From positions 310,001 through 374,000 of the forward strand of contig NZ_CP016499.1 of the NCBI RefSeq assembly GCF_001713475.1: a stretch of DNA of 64,000 nucleotides. The letters run 5' to 3'. This stretch comes from Agrobacterium sp. RAC06 (GTDB lineage: Bacteria > Pseudomonadota > Alphaproteobacteria > Rhizobiales > Rhizobiaceae). Shown piece after piece: positions 17,671-25,738 of this stretch. The position numbers and the translations under genes are program-made. The stretch's first letter is position 1. Every line of letters starts with the position of its first letter. The notes beneath the pieces are model-generated. The model was not told the origin of the DNA, did no database searches, and saw only the letters and a list, made by a program, of their open reading frames with translations.

Positions 17671-18237
17671 GTGACGAGACACGTTCGGCGCCTGCGCGAC
17701 CTGGTGCTAGGGCTCGCCATCCTGGCGCTCGCATTGCTTGTCATCGCCAAGCTCGAGAACGAACAGGCGCTGCGCTTTTCCGGCTTGTTCTCAGTGATCG
17801 ATGGCGACACGCTCATCGCAGACGGCGAGCGGCTGCGCATCGAAGGGATCGATGCACCCGAACTTTCTCAGGTTTGCAAGGCGGCGGATGGGGCACCCTA
17901 TGCCTGCGGCGAGGAGGCCCGCCGTGCCCTGATTGCGCTCGTGTCCGGGCGTGGCTTCGAATGCACAGGTACACGCCGTGATCGTTACGGCCGGTTGCTC
18001 GTGGTCTGCAAGCGGGGCCTCGACGATCTCGGGGAGATACTCGTGCGGACCGGGTCTGTCGTTGCCGATGGACGTTACCTTGCGAGTGAGACAGAGGCCC
18101 GACGGGCAGGCGAGGGGATCTGGCGGGGCGATTTCGAGCGCCCAGCCGACTGGCGACGACAGCGACAGATCGATGAAGCGGAACTCACGGGTTGGGTCGA
18201 GGCGTTACCGCCGCGATGGCTGACACATTGGTTTTGA
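17671..18237 (+). CDS. Membrane-anchored thermonuclease-like (SNase) protein
   Basis: 188 residues. An N-terminal membrane anchor (about 8-28) is followed by a staphylococcal-nuclease-like OB domain: FSVIDGDTLIADGERLRIEGIDAPEL holds the calcium-binding aspartates, Arg and the catalytic Glu, and RRDRYGRLLVVC holds the second catalytic Arg. I prefer the GTG at 17671, which is preceded by GGTGGA; a GTG at 17659 lacks a ribosome-binding site. Likely a secreted or periplasm-facing nuclease. It is followed closely by the glycosylase-like gene. Confidence 0.82.
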   Translation: MTRHVRRLRDLVLGLAILALALLVIAKLENEQALRFSGLFSVIDGDTLIADGERLRIEGIDAPELSQVCKAADGAPYACGEEARRALIALVSGRGFECTGTRRDRYGRLLVVCKRGLDDLGEILVRTGSVVADGRYLASETEARRAGEGIWRGDFERPADWRRQRQIDEAELTGWVEALPPRWLTHWF

Positions 18238-18251
18238 GGACGAAAGAGAGA

Positions 18252-18926
18252 ATGGCCGCTGACAATCCTTCGCTGCCGAGCATGCCCCGCGGTGACGTGC
18301 CGCCGACGATCGACGCCTTGTCGAGCGCAATCGCCCGCTGTCGCATTTGTCGCGATTGTCCGGCCGGAGGTCCCGAGCGGCGGATGCCGCATGAACCGCG
18401 ACCGGTCGCCTGGCTTTCGGCGACAGCACGGGTGCTGATTGCCGGGCAGGCGCCGGGGCTTCGGGTGCATGAGACGGGCATCCCCTTCAACGACGCCTCC
18501 GGTGACCGCCTGCGCCAATGGTTGGGCATTGATCGCGACACCTTCTATGATCGCAGCAAGCTGGCGATTGCGCCGATGGGCTTCTGTTTTCCCGGCTATG
18601 ACGAGAACGGACACGATCTGCCGCCGCGCCGGGAATGTGCGCCGCATTGGCGACAGACGGTGATGGATGCCATGCCGCGGGTCGAGCTCATTCTCGCCAT
18701 CGGGCAATATGCGCAGGCCTGGCATCTTGGACGGCTGCGCCGCAAGACCATGACCGAGACGGTGACCCATTGGCGGGACTTCCTTCTCGCCAATCGCGAG
18801 GGGCCACGCGTCTTGCCCCTTCCCCATCCGAGCTGGCGAAACACGGCCTGGCTGAAACGTCACCCCTGGTTCGAGGCCGAGGTGCTGCCGGTGCTGCGAC
18901 GAGAGGTTTCCTTGTTGATAGCTTGA
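18252..18926 (+). CDS. Uracil-DNA glycosylase superfamily protein
   Basis: 224 residues. The uracil-DNA glycosylase fold is indicated by VLIAGQAPGLRVHETGIPFND (motif I, with the GQAPG variant) and by LPLPHPSW near the C-terminus (HPS motif). Cysteines in CRICRDCP and ECAPHW suggest an iron-sulfur cluster as in family 4/5 enzymes. ATG at 18252 follows GAAAGAGAG. It may remove uracil from DNA, although this subgroup in alphaproteobacteria is little studied. Confidence 0.8.
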   Translation: MAADNPSLPSMPRGDVPPTIDALSSAIARCRICRDCPAGGPERRMPHEPRPVAWLSATARVLIAGQAPGLRVHETGIPFNDASGDRLRQWLGIDRDTFYDRSKLAIAPMGFCFPGYDENGHDLPPRRECAPHWRQTVMDAMPRVELILAIGQYAQAWHLGRLRRKTMTETVTHWRDFLLANREGPRVLPLPHPSWRNTAWLKRHPWFEAEVLPVLRREVSLLIA

Positions 18927-18992
18927 AATGATTTTCCATAATTTTTATCAAATCGGCTATATCAAGAAAAATCAGTTTTTATAGGGTTTGCC

Positions 18993-19481
18993 ATGGACCG
19001 CCTCGATCGCAAAATTCTCCGTATTCTTCAGGAAGATTCGACGCTGGCCGTTGCCGATCTCGCCAAAAAGGTCGGGTTGTCCACGACGCCTTGCTGGCGC
19101 CGCATCCAGAAGATGGAAGAGGACGGTGTCATCCGTCGGCGCGTGGCCTTGCTCGATCCGGCCAAGGTCAACACGAAGGTAACGGTGTTCGTCTCGATCC
19201 GCACGTCCAGTCACTCGATCGAATGGCTGAAGCGGTTCTCCGAGGTGGTGTCCGAGTTTCCGGAAGTCGTCGAGTTCTACCGCATGAGTGGCGATGTCGA
19301 CTATCTGCTGCGCGTCGTCGTGCCTGACATCGCGGCCTATGATGCCTTCTACAAGCGCATGATCGCCAAGATCGAGATCCGTGACGTGTCCTCTGCCTTT
19401 GCCATGGAGCGGATCAAATACACGACCGAGTTGCCGCTCGACTACATGGTCCTCGACAATAATAAAGCCGGCGAAGAATAG
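18993..19481 (+). CDS. Lrp/AsnC family transcriptional regulator
   Basis: 162 residues. Winged HTH in the first 60 (LDRKILRILQ, then LAKKVGLSTTPCWRRIQKM as recognition helix region), and a C-terminal RAM ligand-binding domain (VTVFVSIRTSS through the MSGDVDYLLRVVV strand). This length and pattern are those of feast/famine regulators that sense amino acids. The AT-rich stretch just upstream (18930-18985) would suit autoregulation. No target operon is adjacent in the same orientation. Confidence 0.9.
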   Translation: MDRLDRKILRILQEDSTLAVADLAKKVGLSTTPCWRRIQKMEEDGVIRRRVALLDPAKVNTKVTVFVSIRTSSHSIEWLKRFSEVVSEFPEVVEFYRMSGDVDYLLRVVVPDIAAYDAFYKRMIAKIEIRDVSSAFAMERIKYTTELPLDYMVLDNNKAGEE

Positions 19482-19494
19482 ACCGCGGTGGCGA

Positions 19495-20181
19495 TTACCT
19501 GAGCTTCGCGATCCGCTTGGGGTCGCGCATTTCCCGCAAGGCATCCTTGCCGATCCAGCGGGCTGTGGCATCGCTCTTTCCCGCCAGTTTTTGAGCCACA
19601 AGGACCGCACCCGTGTGGCAGGCGCGGCTGCGCTTGCCCGTGTTGCGCAAGGCCCAGTTCACAGCCTTCTTGACGAAGTTGCGGGGATCGGTGGCGTGCC
19701 GCTCAATCAATGGCAGCCATTCGAGGAACGTCGCGTCCGGCTCATTCCGGTTGTGAACAGTCGCGCCCGCGATCATGGCGAAGGCGCTTCTGCGGATGAA
19801 CTCCCGGTCGTCGGCGGCGAAGTCTTCAACCAGTTTGCGCCAGCCGGGCGTCCCGGTCAGCAGGTCGGCCGCCGCGTCGACGATTTCCCACGAGTTGAAT
19901 TCGTCGGCGAGCCGCCGGATGTCGTCCGATGACAGCAGCGTCGGAACGAAAGTCCAGATCGCCAGCAGGCGCGCTTCTCGTATGCCGGATGCCCAGAGGT
20001 CTTTCGCGCGCGCCTGATTCGGGCCGATCACCTTGGCCATCTGCCGCAAAGCGGGATTGCCGATGCCAAGGGCATCCTCGGTGACAATCCCGTAGCGCGC
20101 CAAGCCGGCTATGTTCTCCTCCGACCGCATCGAGCGCAAGTATGCGATGATCTCGGCTGCGGTGGAGGAGGGGCCGATCAT
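19495..20181 (-). CDS. AlkD-like DNA alkylation repair protein
   Basis: 228 residues, all-helical HEAT-like repeats. The family shows as YLRSMRSEENIAGLARYGI, the LWASGIREARLLAIW repeat and FVKKAVNWALRNTGKRS, which includes the conserved KAxNWALR helix. Family members excise bulky or positively charged alkylated bases. It overlaps the upstream dehydrogenase gene by four bases (ATGA at 20178-20181), so the two are translationally coupled, although their roles look unrelated. Confidence 0.85.
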   Translation of the reverse strand: MIGPSSTAAEIIAYLRSMRSEENIAGLARYGIVTEDALGIGNPALRQMAKVIGPNQARAKDLWASGIREARLLAIWTFVPTLLSSDDIRRLADEFNSWEIVDAAADLLTGTPGWRKLVEDFAADDREFIRRSAFAMIAGATVHNRNEPDATFLEWLPLIERHATDPRNFVKKAVNWALRNTGKRSRACHTGAVLVAQKLAGKSDATARWIGKDALREMRDPKRIAKLR

Positions 20182-21050
20182 TTTGTTTCGAGCCGGGCCA
20201 GCAGGGAAGATGTGTCCCAGCGGTTGCCGCCGAGTTTCTGCACCTCGCCGTAGAACTGATCGACGAGCGCCGTGACCGGCAGGTTCGCACCGTTGCGGCG
20301 CGCTTCCGAGAGCACGATGTCGAGGTCCTTGCGCATCCAGTCGACGGCAAAACCGAATTCGTATTTGCCCTGGTTCATGGTCTTGTGGCGGTTTTCCATC
20401 TGCCAGGAGCCGGCAGCCCCCTTGGAGATGACCTCTATCACCTTTTCGATGTCGAGCCCGGCCTTCTTGCCGAAATGCACGCCCTCGGCCAGGCCCTGGA
20501 CGAGGCCTGCAATGCAGATCTGGTTGACCATCTTGGTCAACTGGCCAGCGCCGGCGGGGCCCATCAGGCCGACCATGCGGGCAAAGGAGTCGATGATCGG
20601 CTTGGCGGCCTCGAAGGTGTCCGGTTCGCCGCCGCACATCACGGTGAGCACACCGTTTTCAGCACCTGCCTGGCCGCCCGAAACCGGGGCGTCGATGAAG
20701 CCGCAGCCTTTGGCCGCGGTGGCTTCGGCGAGTTCGCGTGCGACCTCGGCGGAGGCCGTGGTGTTGTCGATCAGGATCGCGCCCCGCTTCATGGCGGCAG
20801 TCACGCCGTTTTCGCCCAACGTGACCGAACGCAGGTCGTCGTCGTTGCCAACGCAGGTGAAGACGAAATCTGCGCCCTCTGCGGCCTCAGCCGGGGTCAA
20901 GCCATGGCTGCCGCCGAACTTCGCCACCCAGTCCTCGGCCTTGGCCGTCGTGCGGTTATAGACCTTTACCTCGTGGCCACCCTTGACCTTCAGGTGTCCT
21001 GCCATGGGAAAACCCATCACGCCCAAACCGATGAATGCGACCTTTGCCAT
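20178..21050 (-). CDS. Beta-hydroxyacid dehydrogenase (3-hydroxyisobutyrate dehydrogenase family)
   Basis: 290 residues. An N-terminal Rossmann domain with FIGLGVMGFPMA (GxGxxG) is followed by the substrate-binding DAPVSGGQAGA loop and the catalytic lysine K173 with N176 in GQLTKMVNQ. Enzymes of this family oxidise 3-hydroxyisobutyrate, tartronate semialdehyde or related acids with NAD(P); the exact substrate cannot be read from sequence. A good ribosome-binding site (GGAGAG) precedes the ATG. Confidence 0.88.
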   Translation of the reverse strand: MAKVAFIGLGVMGFPMAGHLKVKGGHEVKVYNRTTAKAEDWVAKFGGSHGLTPAEAAEGADFVFTCVGNDDDLRSVTLGENGVTAAMKRGAILIDNTTASAEVARELAEATAAKGCGFIDAPVSGGQAGAENGVLTVMCGGEPDTFEAAKPIIDSFARMVGLMGPAGAGQLTKMVNQICIAGLVQGLAEGVHFGKKAGLDIEKVIEVISKGAAGSWQMENRHKTMNQGKYEFGFAVDWMRKDLDIVLSEARRNGANLPVTALVDQFYGEVQKLGGNRWDTSSLLARLETK

Positions 21051-21121
21051 TTCGTCTCTCCTGCCTTGCGGTATGAGACATGCATAGTCGAAGCTCCGTG
21101 GCCTTGAAAGGCCTTCTACTG

Positions 21122-22687
21122 TTATTGGGCAGTGTCGGGGGCAGCCGCTTTCCGACGGATCTCATCGTCCGGGGTCAGTTCAAGGCTCATCTTGCCCAGA
21201 CGGCTTGAGATCTCGTTCCACAATCGCCGTAGACGGCGAACATGGAGGTCGTCGCCGATCCAGTCCATCAGATGCTCGATGGCCCGCGAGGACATCTCCG
21301 GCGTTTCACTGATGGTCGTCAGTGCCCAGATGCTGAATTCCCGCGCATCGACTTCCTTGATCTGCCCGTCTGCACCGGGAATCAGGAATTTTGCCGTACT
21401 CGTTTCCTGAACGTGCTTCATCGGCCCGGTCGGGGCCAGAAGAACTGCTGCATAGATGCGGTCAAAGGCATCGATTGCCTTTTCTTCCGTTGAGGTGTCG
21501 CTGTTACGGTTCTGTTTCAGGGCCCGTTCTAGGTCGAAGATCGTGCGGACGTTGAACTGGCGCAACAGCAGAAAACGATCGAGACCGACGACGCAGCACA
21601 GTTGGGCCTGGGCGATCCAGTCGACCGTCTGGTAGATGCCGAAGGGTGTTTCGATGTGCAGCATGATCGGATTGTAGGTGGCGAGCGATTGCACATCTGA
21701 GATGCCGCATTCTTCCAACCGGAAGCGCGTGAAGAAATCGATGCCGTCGATCGCGTCGAGCGGCACGACCCTTGTCCACTCGATGAAGCGGTTGTCGGAT
21801 TGCTTGATCCAGTTGATCTGGCTCCCCACCTTGACGAGGATGAACTGGAGCACGCTGCCGGGCAGCAGGCCGAAGGCCAAGCCAAGCAAGATCCAGAGAG
21901 AGGACAGCTCGGTGACGGGCGCGGTTCTCTCGATGCTGATCACCTCCTGGACCGAACTGAGATCCGGCAAGGCTCGATAGAGTGCGGCCGAGGCAAGCAC
22001 CGAGATCACGATCATCGCCGCCTGTCGGATCATCGTGTAGCCGTTCAGATCGAAGACCGCGAGCGCCTGGATGAGATAGCGCAGAGAGGACAGGTAGGCG
22101 CCGACAAATGTAATCGCTGCGACCGTCAGGACGTTTTCGGCGAGCTGCCTGAGGTCGGTTGCAGCGGTATCTGCCGCAAAATTCATTCCTCCGACGGTCA
22201 GGAGGTTGAAGGTCGGAATGCTTGGGCAGTCCCCGGTCGGTGCAAGACATCCAAAGCCTGAGAGGGTCAGCGTAAACCCGGCAAAGACGACCAGCGAATA
22301 GGGAAGGGCCGCGACGAGCAGTCTCATGTCACCGCGATTGAGGAAAAACCGTGTCTGTGAGATCGTCTCGTTGATCTCGGTGATGATGTCTTCCGGAGAT
22401 CGTCCTGTGTGATGCGCACTCGCGTCACCGTTCTCTCCATTGCCTCTCACATCGGCGGCATATTTGGTCCGGACAAACTCGAAGGAGGGGCTCGTCGCAT
22501 CCTCAGCCTGATCGACGACCGGAAAGGTTTTGACGTAGTCCCGGATGAGGCGCAAACGCCGCAACCTGATCTCGTATCGCCCGAAGATCAAGGCGAAGAC
22601 GGTCACCAGAGAGATTACAAACGCTAAGATAAGCGTCCAGATGACGGGCCCGCTCCCGCCAAGCGCAGTGGCAACTTCTGTTTGCAT
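21122..22687 (-). CDS. Unidentified multi-pass membrane protein with C-terminal helical domain
   Basis: 521 residues of no family I can name. Membrane segments are predicted at about 15-37, 122-143, 187-210, 222-240 and 264-287. Between the first two is a charged cytosolic stretch. The C-terminal 230 residues are soluble: DAIDGIDFFTRFRLEECGIS and VQSLATYNPIMLHIETPFG read like two helix-hairpin-helix-like units (about 311-351), followed by QTVDWIAQAQLCCVVG and a third short unit, RFLLLRQFNVRTIFDLERAL (371-390). The last 100 residues are helical and charged. The ATG is two bases after GGGGGAAG, which can pair with an upstream CTTCCCC. It is monocistronic with respect to its neighbours. Membrane-anchored recognition or signalling is possible but unproven. 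Confidence 0.8.
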   Translation of the reverse strand: MQTEVATALGGSGPVIWTLILAFVISLVTVFALIFGRYEIRLRRLRLIRDYVKTFPVVDQAEDATSPSFEFVRTKYAADVRGNGENGDASAHHTGRSPEDIITEINETISQTRFFLNRGDMRLLVAALPYSLVVFAGFTLTLSGFGCLAPTGDCPSIPTFNLLTVGGMNFAADTAATDLRQLAENVLTVAAITFVGAYLSSLRYLIQALAVFDLNGYTMIRQAAMIVISVLASAALYRALPDLSSVQEVISIERTAPVTELSSLWILLGLAFGLLPGSVLQFILVKVGSQINWIKQSDNRFIEWTRVVPLDAIDGIDFFTRFRLEECGISDVQSLATYNPIMLHIETPFGIYQTVDWIAQAQLCCVVGLDRFLLLRQFNVRTIFDLERALKQNRNSDTSTEEKAIDAFDRIYAAVLLAPTGPMKHVQETSTAKFLIPGADGQIKEVDAREFSIWALTTISETPEMSSRAIEHLMDWIGDDLHVRRLRRLWNEISSRLGKMSLELTPDDEIRRKAAAPDTAQ

Positions 22688-22689
22688 GA

Positions 22690-22713
22690 CTTCCCCCTTT
22701 TTGTCAGGGGAAG
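22690..22713 (-). promoter_or_regulatory. Hairpin covering the ribosome-binding site of the 521-residue protein
   Basis: Read on the minus strand, CTTCCCC (22713-22707) pairs perfectly with GGGGAAG (22696-22690) over a 10-base loop rich in A. The second arm is the purine-rich ribosome-binding site lying two bases before the ATG (22687-22685), so translation could be limited until the hairpin opens. Confidence 0.45.
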
Positions 22714-22780
22714 CCTAGGGATCGGGCGCTTCTTGGCTACTAATCGCATGCAGCCTTGGGTGGAAAATACATCCTTGGGT

Positions 22781-23599
22781 TTAGGTTGTGGTCTTTTTCG
22801 CGACGACCAGATGCCCTGGCGACGGGTTGCCGTCCTGCATGCGTACGTTGATGTCGGTGATCTCGACCACTTCGAAGCCTGTCGCGGCCAGTCGTTCACG
22901 CACATAGGTCTCGGAATGTACGAAGCGCTGGTGCGGGCCGACCATGAAGGGCCTCCCGGCCATGATGTCGTCCGGCATCGTTTCGGACGAGAAGACGAAG
23001 ATCCCGCCGTCGCTCATGTTCTCGGCAGCGCCAAAGAAAAGCGGTTCGAGGGCGCCGAGATAGGGCAGCACGTCGGTTGCGGTCACGAGGTCGAAGGGTT
23101 CGTCGTCATTGTCCTCGAGGAAATCCTCGAGTTCGGCCACATAGAGGGTCTCGTAGAGATCCTTTTCATGGGCGATCTCGACCATCTTTTCGGAAATGTC
23201 GATCCCGGTCATGTCGTCCACCACGTCGCGCAGCGCGCCGCCGGTCAGGCCTGTGCCACAGCCGAGGTCGAGAAGGCGCTTGAACGGGCCGAGACCGAGC
23301 GACTGCAGGCGCTGGCGGACCATCATCGGCACGGTGTAGCCGAGCTGTTCGACGAGAATGTCCTCGAAGGCTTCGGCGTGCTGGTCGAAGAGCGTCTCGA
23401 CATAGGCGTCGGGTGCTTTGGGCGGGGCTTCGCCGCGGCCAAGTGCAGCAATACGGACCGATGCGCCGCCGTGGTCATCGGGGTCGATCGCCAGCACTTC
23501 CTCATAGGCCTTGACAGCTGCGTCGATATCGCCTGCCTTCTCAAGGGTGAGTGCGCGGTTATAGGCTTCTGCCAGGGCTTCTTCGTCGATCTTGGCCAT
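22781..23599 (-). CDS. TPR-linked class I SAM-dependent methyltransferase
   Basis: 272 residues. The first 60 form a tetratricopeptide-like helix pair (AYNRALTLEKAGDIDAAVKA), followed by the linker YVETLFDQHAEAFEDILVE, typical of this rhizobial family. The SAM-binding motif LLDLGCGTGLTGGAL is near residue 110, then DMTGIDISEKM (acidic end of strand 2) and LVTATDVLPYLG. ATG at 23599 follows AGGAGCC. The substrate is unknown. It is divergent from the DUF2270 gene. Confidence 0.87.
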   Translation of the reverse strand: MAKIDEEALAEAYNRALTLEKAGDIDAAVKAYEEVLAIDPDDHGGASVRIAALGRGEAPPKAPDAYVETLFDQHAEAFEDILVEQLGYTVPMMVRQRLQSLGLGPFKRLLDLGCGTGLTGGALRDVVDDMTGIDISEKMVEIAHEKDLYETLYVAELEDFLEDNDDEPFDLVTATDVLPYLGALEPLFFGAAENMSDGGIFVFSSETMPDDIMAGRPFMVGPHQRFVHSETYVRERLAATGFEVVEITDINVRMQDGNPSPGHLVVAKKTTT

Positions 23600-23725
23600 G
23601 TAAGGCTCCTGTTATCGCGGCCGCTCATCGGGCCTTTGCCGGTCGTCTAACGGGTCAGGCCGAGCTTGGCAATGCAAACGGAACACTGCGGGGGCTCTTG
23701 GTGTTTCCTGATCAGGGAGCTAAGC

Positions 23726-24463
23726 ATGGAACAAACGTCTGAGGATAGGTCCGACATCCTGCCGCTGGAGAGCGCAGAGCCCGCGCGCCTCGCACCGGCC
23801 TTGCCGGCGAGTTCGGCCGAGAAGGCCAACATGATCATCCACTATTATCGGGGCGAGATCGGTCGCATGACGAGCTGGCGCGACCGGATAGACCGAACGA
23901 CGAACTGGTCTATGACGGTCGTGGCGGGCCTTTTGTCCGTTTCGCTGTCAACGCCGTCGTCGCATCATGGCGTGGTGCTGTTCGCCATGCTTCTGGTCTC
24001 GGTCTTCCTCTTTATCGAGGCGCGCCGCTATCGCTTCTTCGATGTCTACCGGGCGCGGGTCCGCCTGCTCGAGCGGCACTATTTCTCCCAGGCGCTCTGC
24101 CCGCAGGCCGAATTGAAACCCGATTGGGCGGCGGCGATCGCGGCCAGCCTTCGACGGCCCGTCTTCCTGATGGCGTACCGCGAAGCACTCTTCCGTCGTA
24201 TCCGGCGAAACTACATCTGGATGTATCTCATTCTGCTTCTCGCCTGGGCGCTTAAAATCTCCAGCCCGAAGCTGCAACAGAACGAGGTGCCCGCCGAGTT
24301 CGTCAGCAGCCTGTCCCAAATCGTCCAGAACGCCCATCTTGGACCGCTGCATGGCGGCATCGTGCTGGCGCTGGTCGGGGCCATCTATATCGCGCTGCTC
24401 CTCGCCATCCTATACCGGGAGCCGAAAGATGGCGAAATTGCCCATGGCGAGGTGCATGTCTGA
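23726..24463 (+). CDS. DUF2270 membrane protein
   Basis: 245 residues. Four hydrophobic segments are seen: a pair near 65-105 (MTVVAGLLSVSLS and VVLFAMLLVSVFLFIEARRYRFFDVYRARVR, whose tail is the family signature), one near 170-185 and one near 215-235. ATG 23726 follows AGGGAGC. The family is widespread in alphaproteobacteria and archaea, with no known function. It converges on usg, with only two bases between. Confidence 0.82.
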   Translation: MEQTSEDRSDILPLESAEPARLAPALPASSAEKANMIIHYYRGEIGRMTSWRDRIDRTTNWSMTVVAGLLSVSLSTPSSHHGVVLFAMLLVSVFLFIEARRYRFFDVYRARVRLLERHYFSQALCPQAELKPDWAAAIAASLRRPVFLMAYREALFRRIRRNYIWMYLILLLAWALKISSPKLQQNEVPAEFVSSLSQIVQNAHLGPLHGGIVLALVGAIYIALLLAILYREPKDGEIAHGEVHV

Positions 24464-24465
24464 TG

Positions 24466-24732
24466 TCAGTGCAGAATGAACTCGCCTTTCAGTGAACGCC
24501 ATTCGCTGGCCGCGATCATCCTCTTGTGCACATAGGTCACCGAGTGGAGCGGGCCTTCGATCTTGTCCTGCCAGAAGCGCAGGAAGCCGCGCATCTCCGG
24601 AAAGTCCGGAGCCAGATCGTAATGCTGCCAGATATAGGTCTGCAGCAGGGAAGGATGATCGGGCAGGCGGTAGAGGATCTGGGCGGTTGTCAGCCCGTAA
24701 CCCTTCAGCATCAGTTCCATTTCGCTGTTCAT
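24466..24732 (-). CDS. usg: Usg family protein
   Basis: 88 residues. This is the short alphaproteobacterial Usg family, recognised by LKGYGLTTAQILYRLPDHP, LQTYIWQHYDLAPDFP and the C-terminal RMIAASEWRSLKGEFILH. The role is not known; the name comes from its position near tryptophan genes in other genomes, which is not the case here. The start is the ATG at 24732; the frame is open further upstream but without family similarity. Confidence 0.85.
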   Translation of the reverse strand: MNSEMELMLKGYGLTTAQILYRLPDHPSLLQTYIWQHYDLAPDFPEMRGFLRFWQDKIEGPLHSVTYVHKRMIAASEWRSLKGEFILH

Positions 24733-24870
24733 GTGCCGACGTTCCCCGTGTTCTCGTGGAAGACGGATCGACGCGGGCGGTGTCATCGCTTCCGCGACCG
24801 ACCGGGGCCGCGACCGACGCGGGCCCTGACATGATGGAAACATCGGTTGGTGAAGGAAGTGCTAATGAAG

Positions 24871-24903
24871 GCGGTTGGCGACCCAAGACGGGGTCGCCAA
24901 CCG
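24871..24903 (-). terminator. Strong hairpin after the amino acid importer operon
   Basis: CGGTTGGCGACCC (24872-24884) and GGGTCGCCAACCG (24891-24903) form a perfect 13-base-pair stem with a six-base loop, five bases past the stop of the last permease gene. The T tract on the minus strand is poor, so it may end transcription weakly or protect the 3' end. Confidence 0.55.
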
Positions 24904-24907
24904 ATGG

Positions 24908-25738
24908 TCAGCGTTTCAGGTGGCGGGTCAGGCGCGCCTCGATCGCACCCCATGCGTGGCGCAGCGCCTCGACGATGGCGAGATAGAAGATCGCCGCCCA
25001 GAGATAGGTCTGGTAGTCGAAGGTGCGCGAGAAGGCATAACGGGTCTGGCCCATGAGATCGAGAACGGTGACGACTGCGACGACGGCCGAGCCCTTGATC
25101 ATGAAGATGATCTCGTTGCCATATGGGCGAAGGGCGACGATCAGGGCCTGCGGCAGGATGATCTTCCAGAAGGTAATCGACGTGGGCAGGCCAAGAGACT
25201 TGGCACCTTCCGTCTGACCACGCGGTACGCTTTGGATCGCACCGCGCAGGATTTCCGCCTGATAGGCTGCCGTGTTCAGCGTCATGGCAAACAGCGCGCA
25301 ATACCAGGCCTCGCGGAAGAACCACCAGAGGCCGATCGCTTCGATCTGCGGACGGAATGAGCCGAGGCCATAATAGATCAGGAAGATCTGCAACAGCATC
25401 GGCGTGCTGCGGAAGACATAGACATAGGCGTAGGCCACCGTGTTCAGGATCGGGTTCCGCGCCATGCGGGCGAAGGTGACGGGAAGAGAAAGGAGCGCGC
25501 CGAGCGTGATCGACCCGAAGGTCAGCATCAGGGTGGTGGCGAGACCGTCCAGGTACCGCCAGCCATAGCGCTCGATCTTTGCCGGATCCCAGCTCGATGC
25601 GAGGTACAAGACAAGTGCGAGCCCGAGAACAGCCCAGAGAGTGAGGATTCCATAGCCGGCGACGCGGGCCAGGTTGATGCGGCTTGCCTTCACCGGTGGC
25701 GCCGGGCGGGCAGGGATCATCTCCAATGCGTGGGTCAT
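24908..25738 (-). CDS. Polar amino acid ABC transporter permease (HisM/OccM-like)
   Basis: 276 residues with about five membrane segments. The His/Glu/Gln/Arg/opine permease signature is present: TTLMLTFGSITLGALLSLP, FVFRSTPMLLQIFLIYYGLG-like region, and the EAA loop EGAKSLGLPTSITFWKIILPQA that docks the ATPase. GGAGGCGAG precedes the ATG, which overlaps the HisQ-like gene by four bases. It is the last gene of the operon; no hisP/occP-type ATPase follows. Confidence 0.9.
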   Translation of the reverse strand: MTHALEMIPARPAPPVKASRINLARVAGYGILTLWAVLGLALVLYLASSWDPAKIERYGWRYLDGLATTLMLTFGSITLGALLSLPVTFARMARNPILNTVAYAYVYVFRSTPMLLQIFLIYYGLGSFRPQIEAIGLWWFFREAWYCALFAMTLNTAAYQAEILRGAIQSVPRGQTEGAKSLGLPTSITFWKIILPQALIVALRPYGNEIIFMIKGSAVVAVVTVLDLMGQTRYAFSRTFDYQTYLWAAIFYLAIVEALRHAWGAIEARLTRHLKR

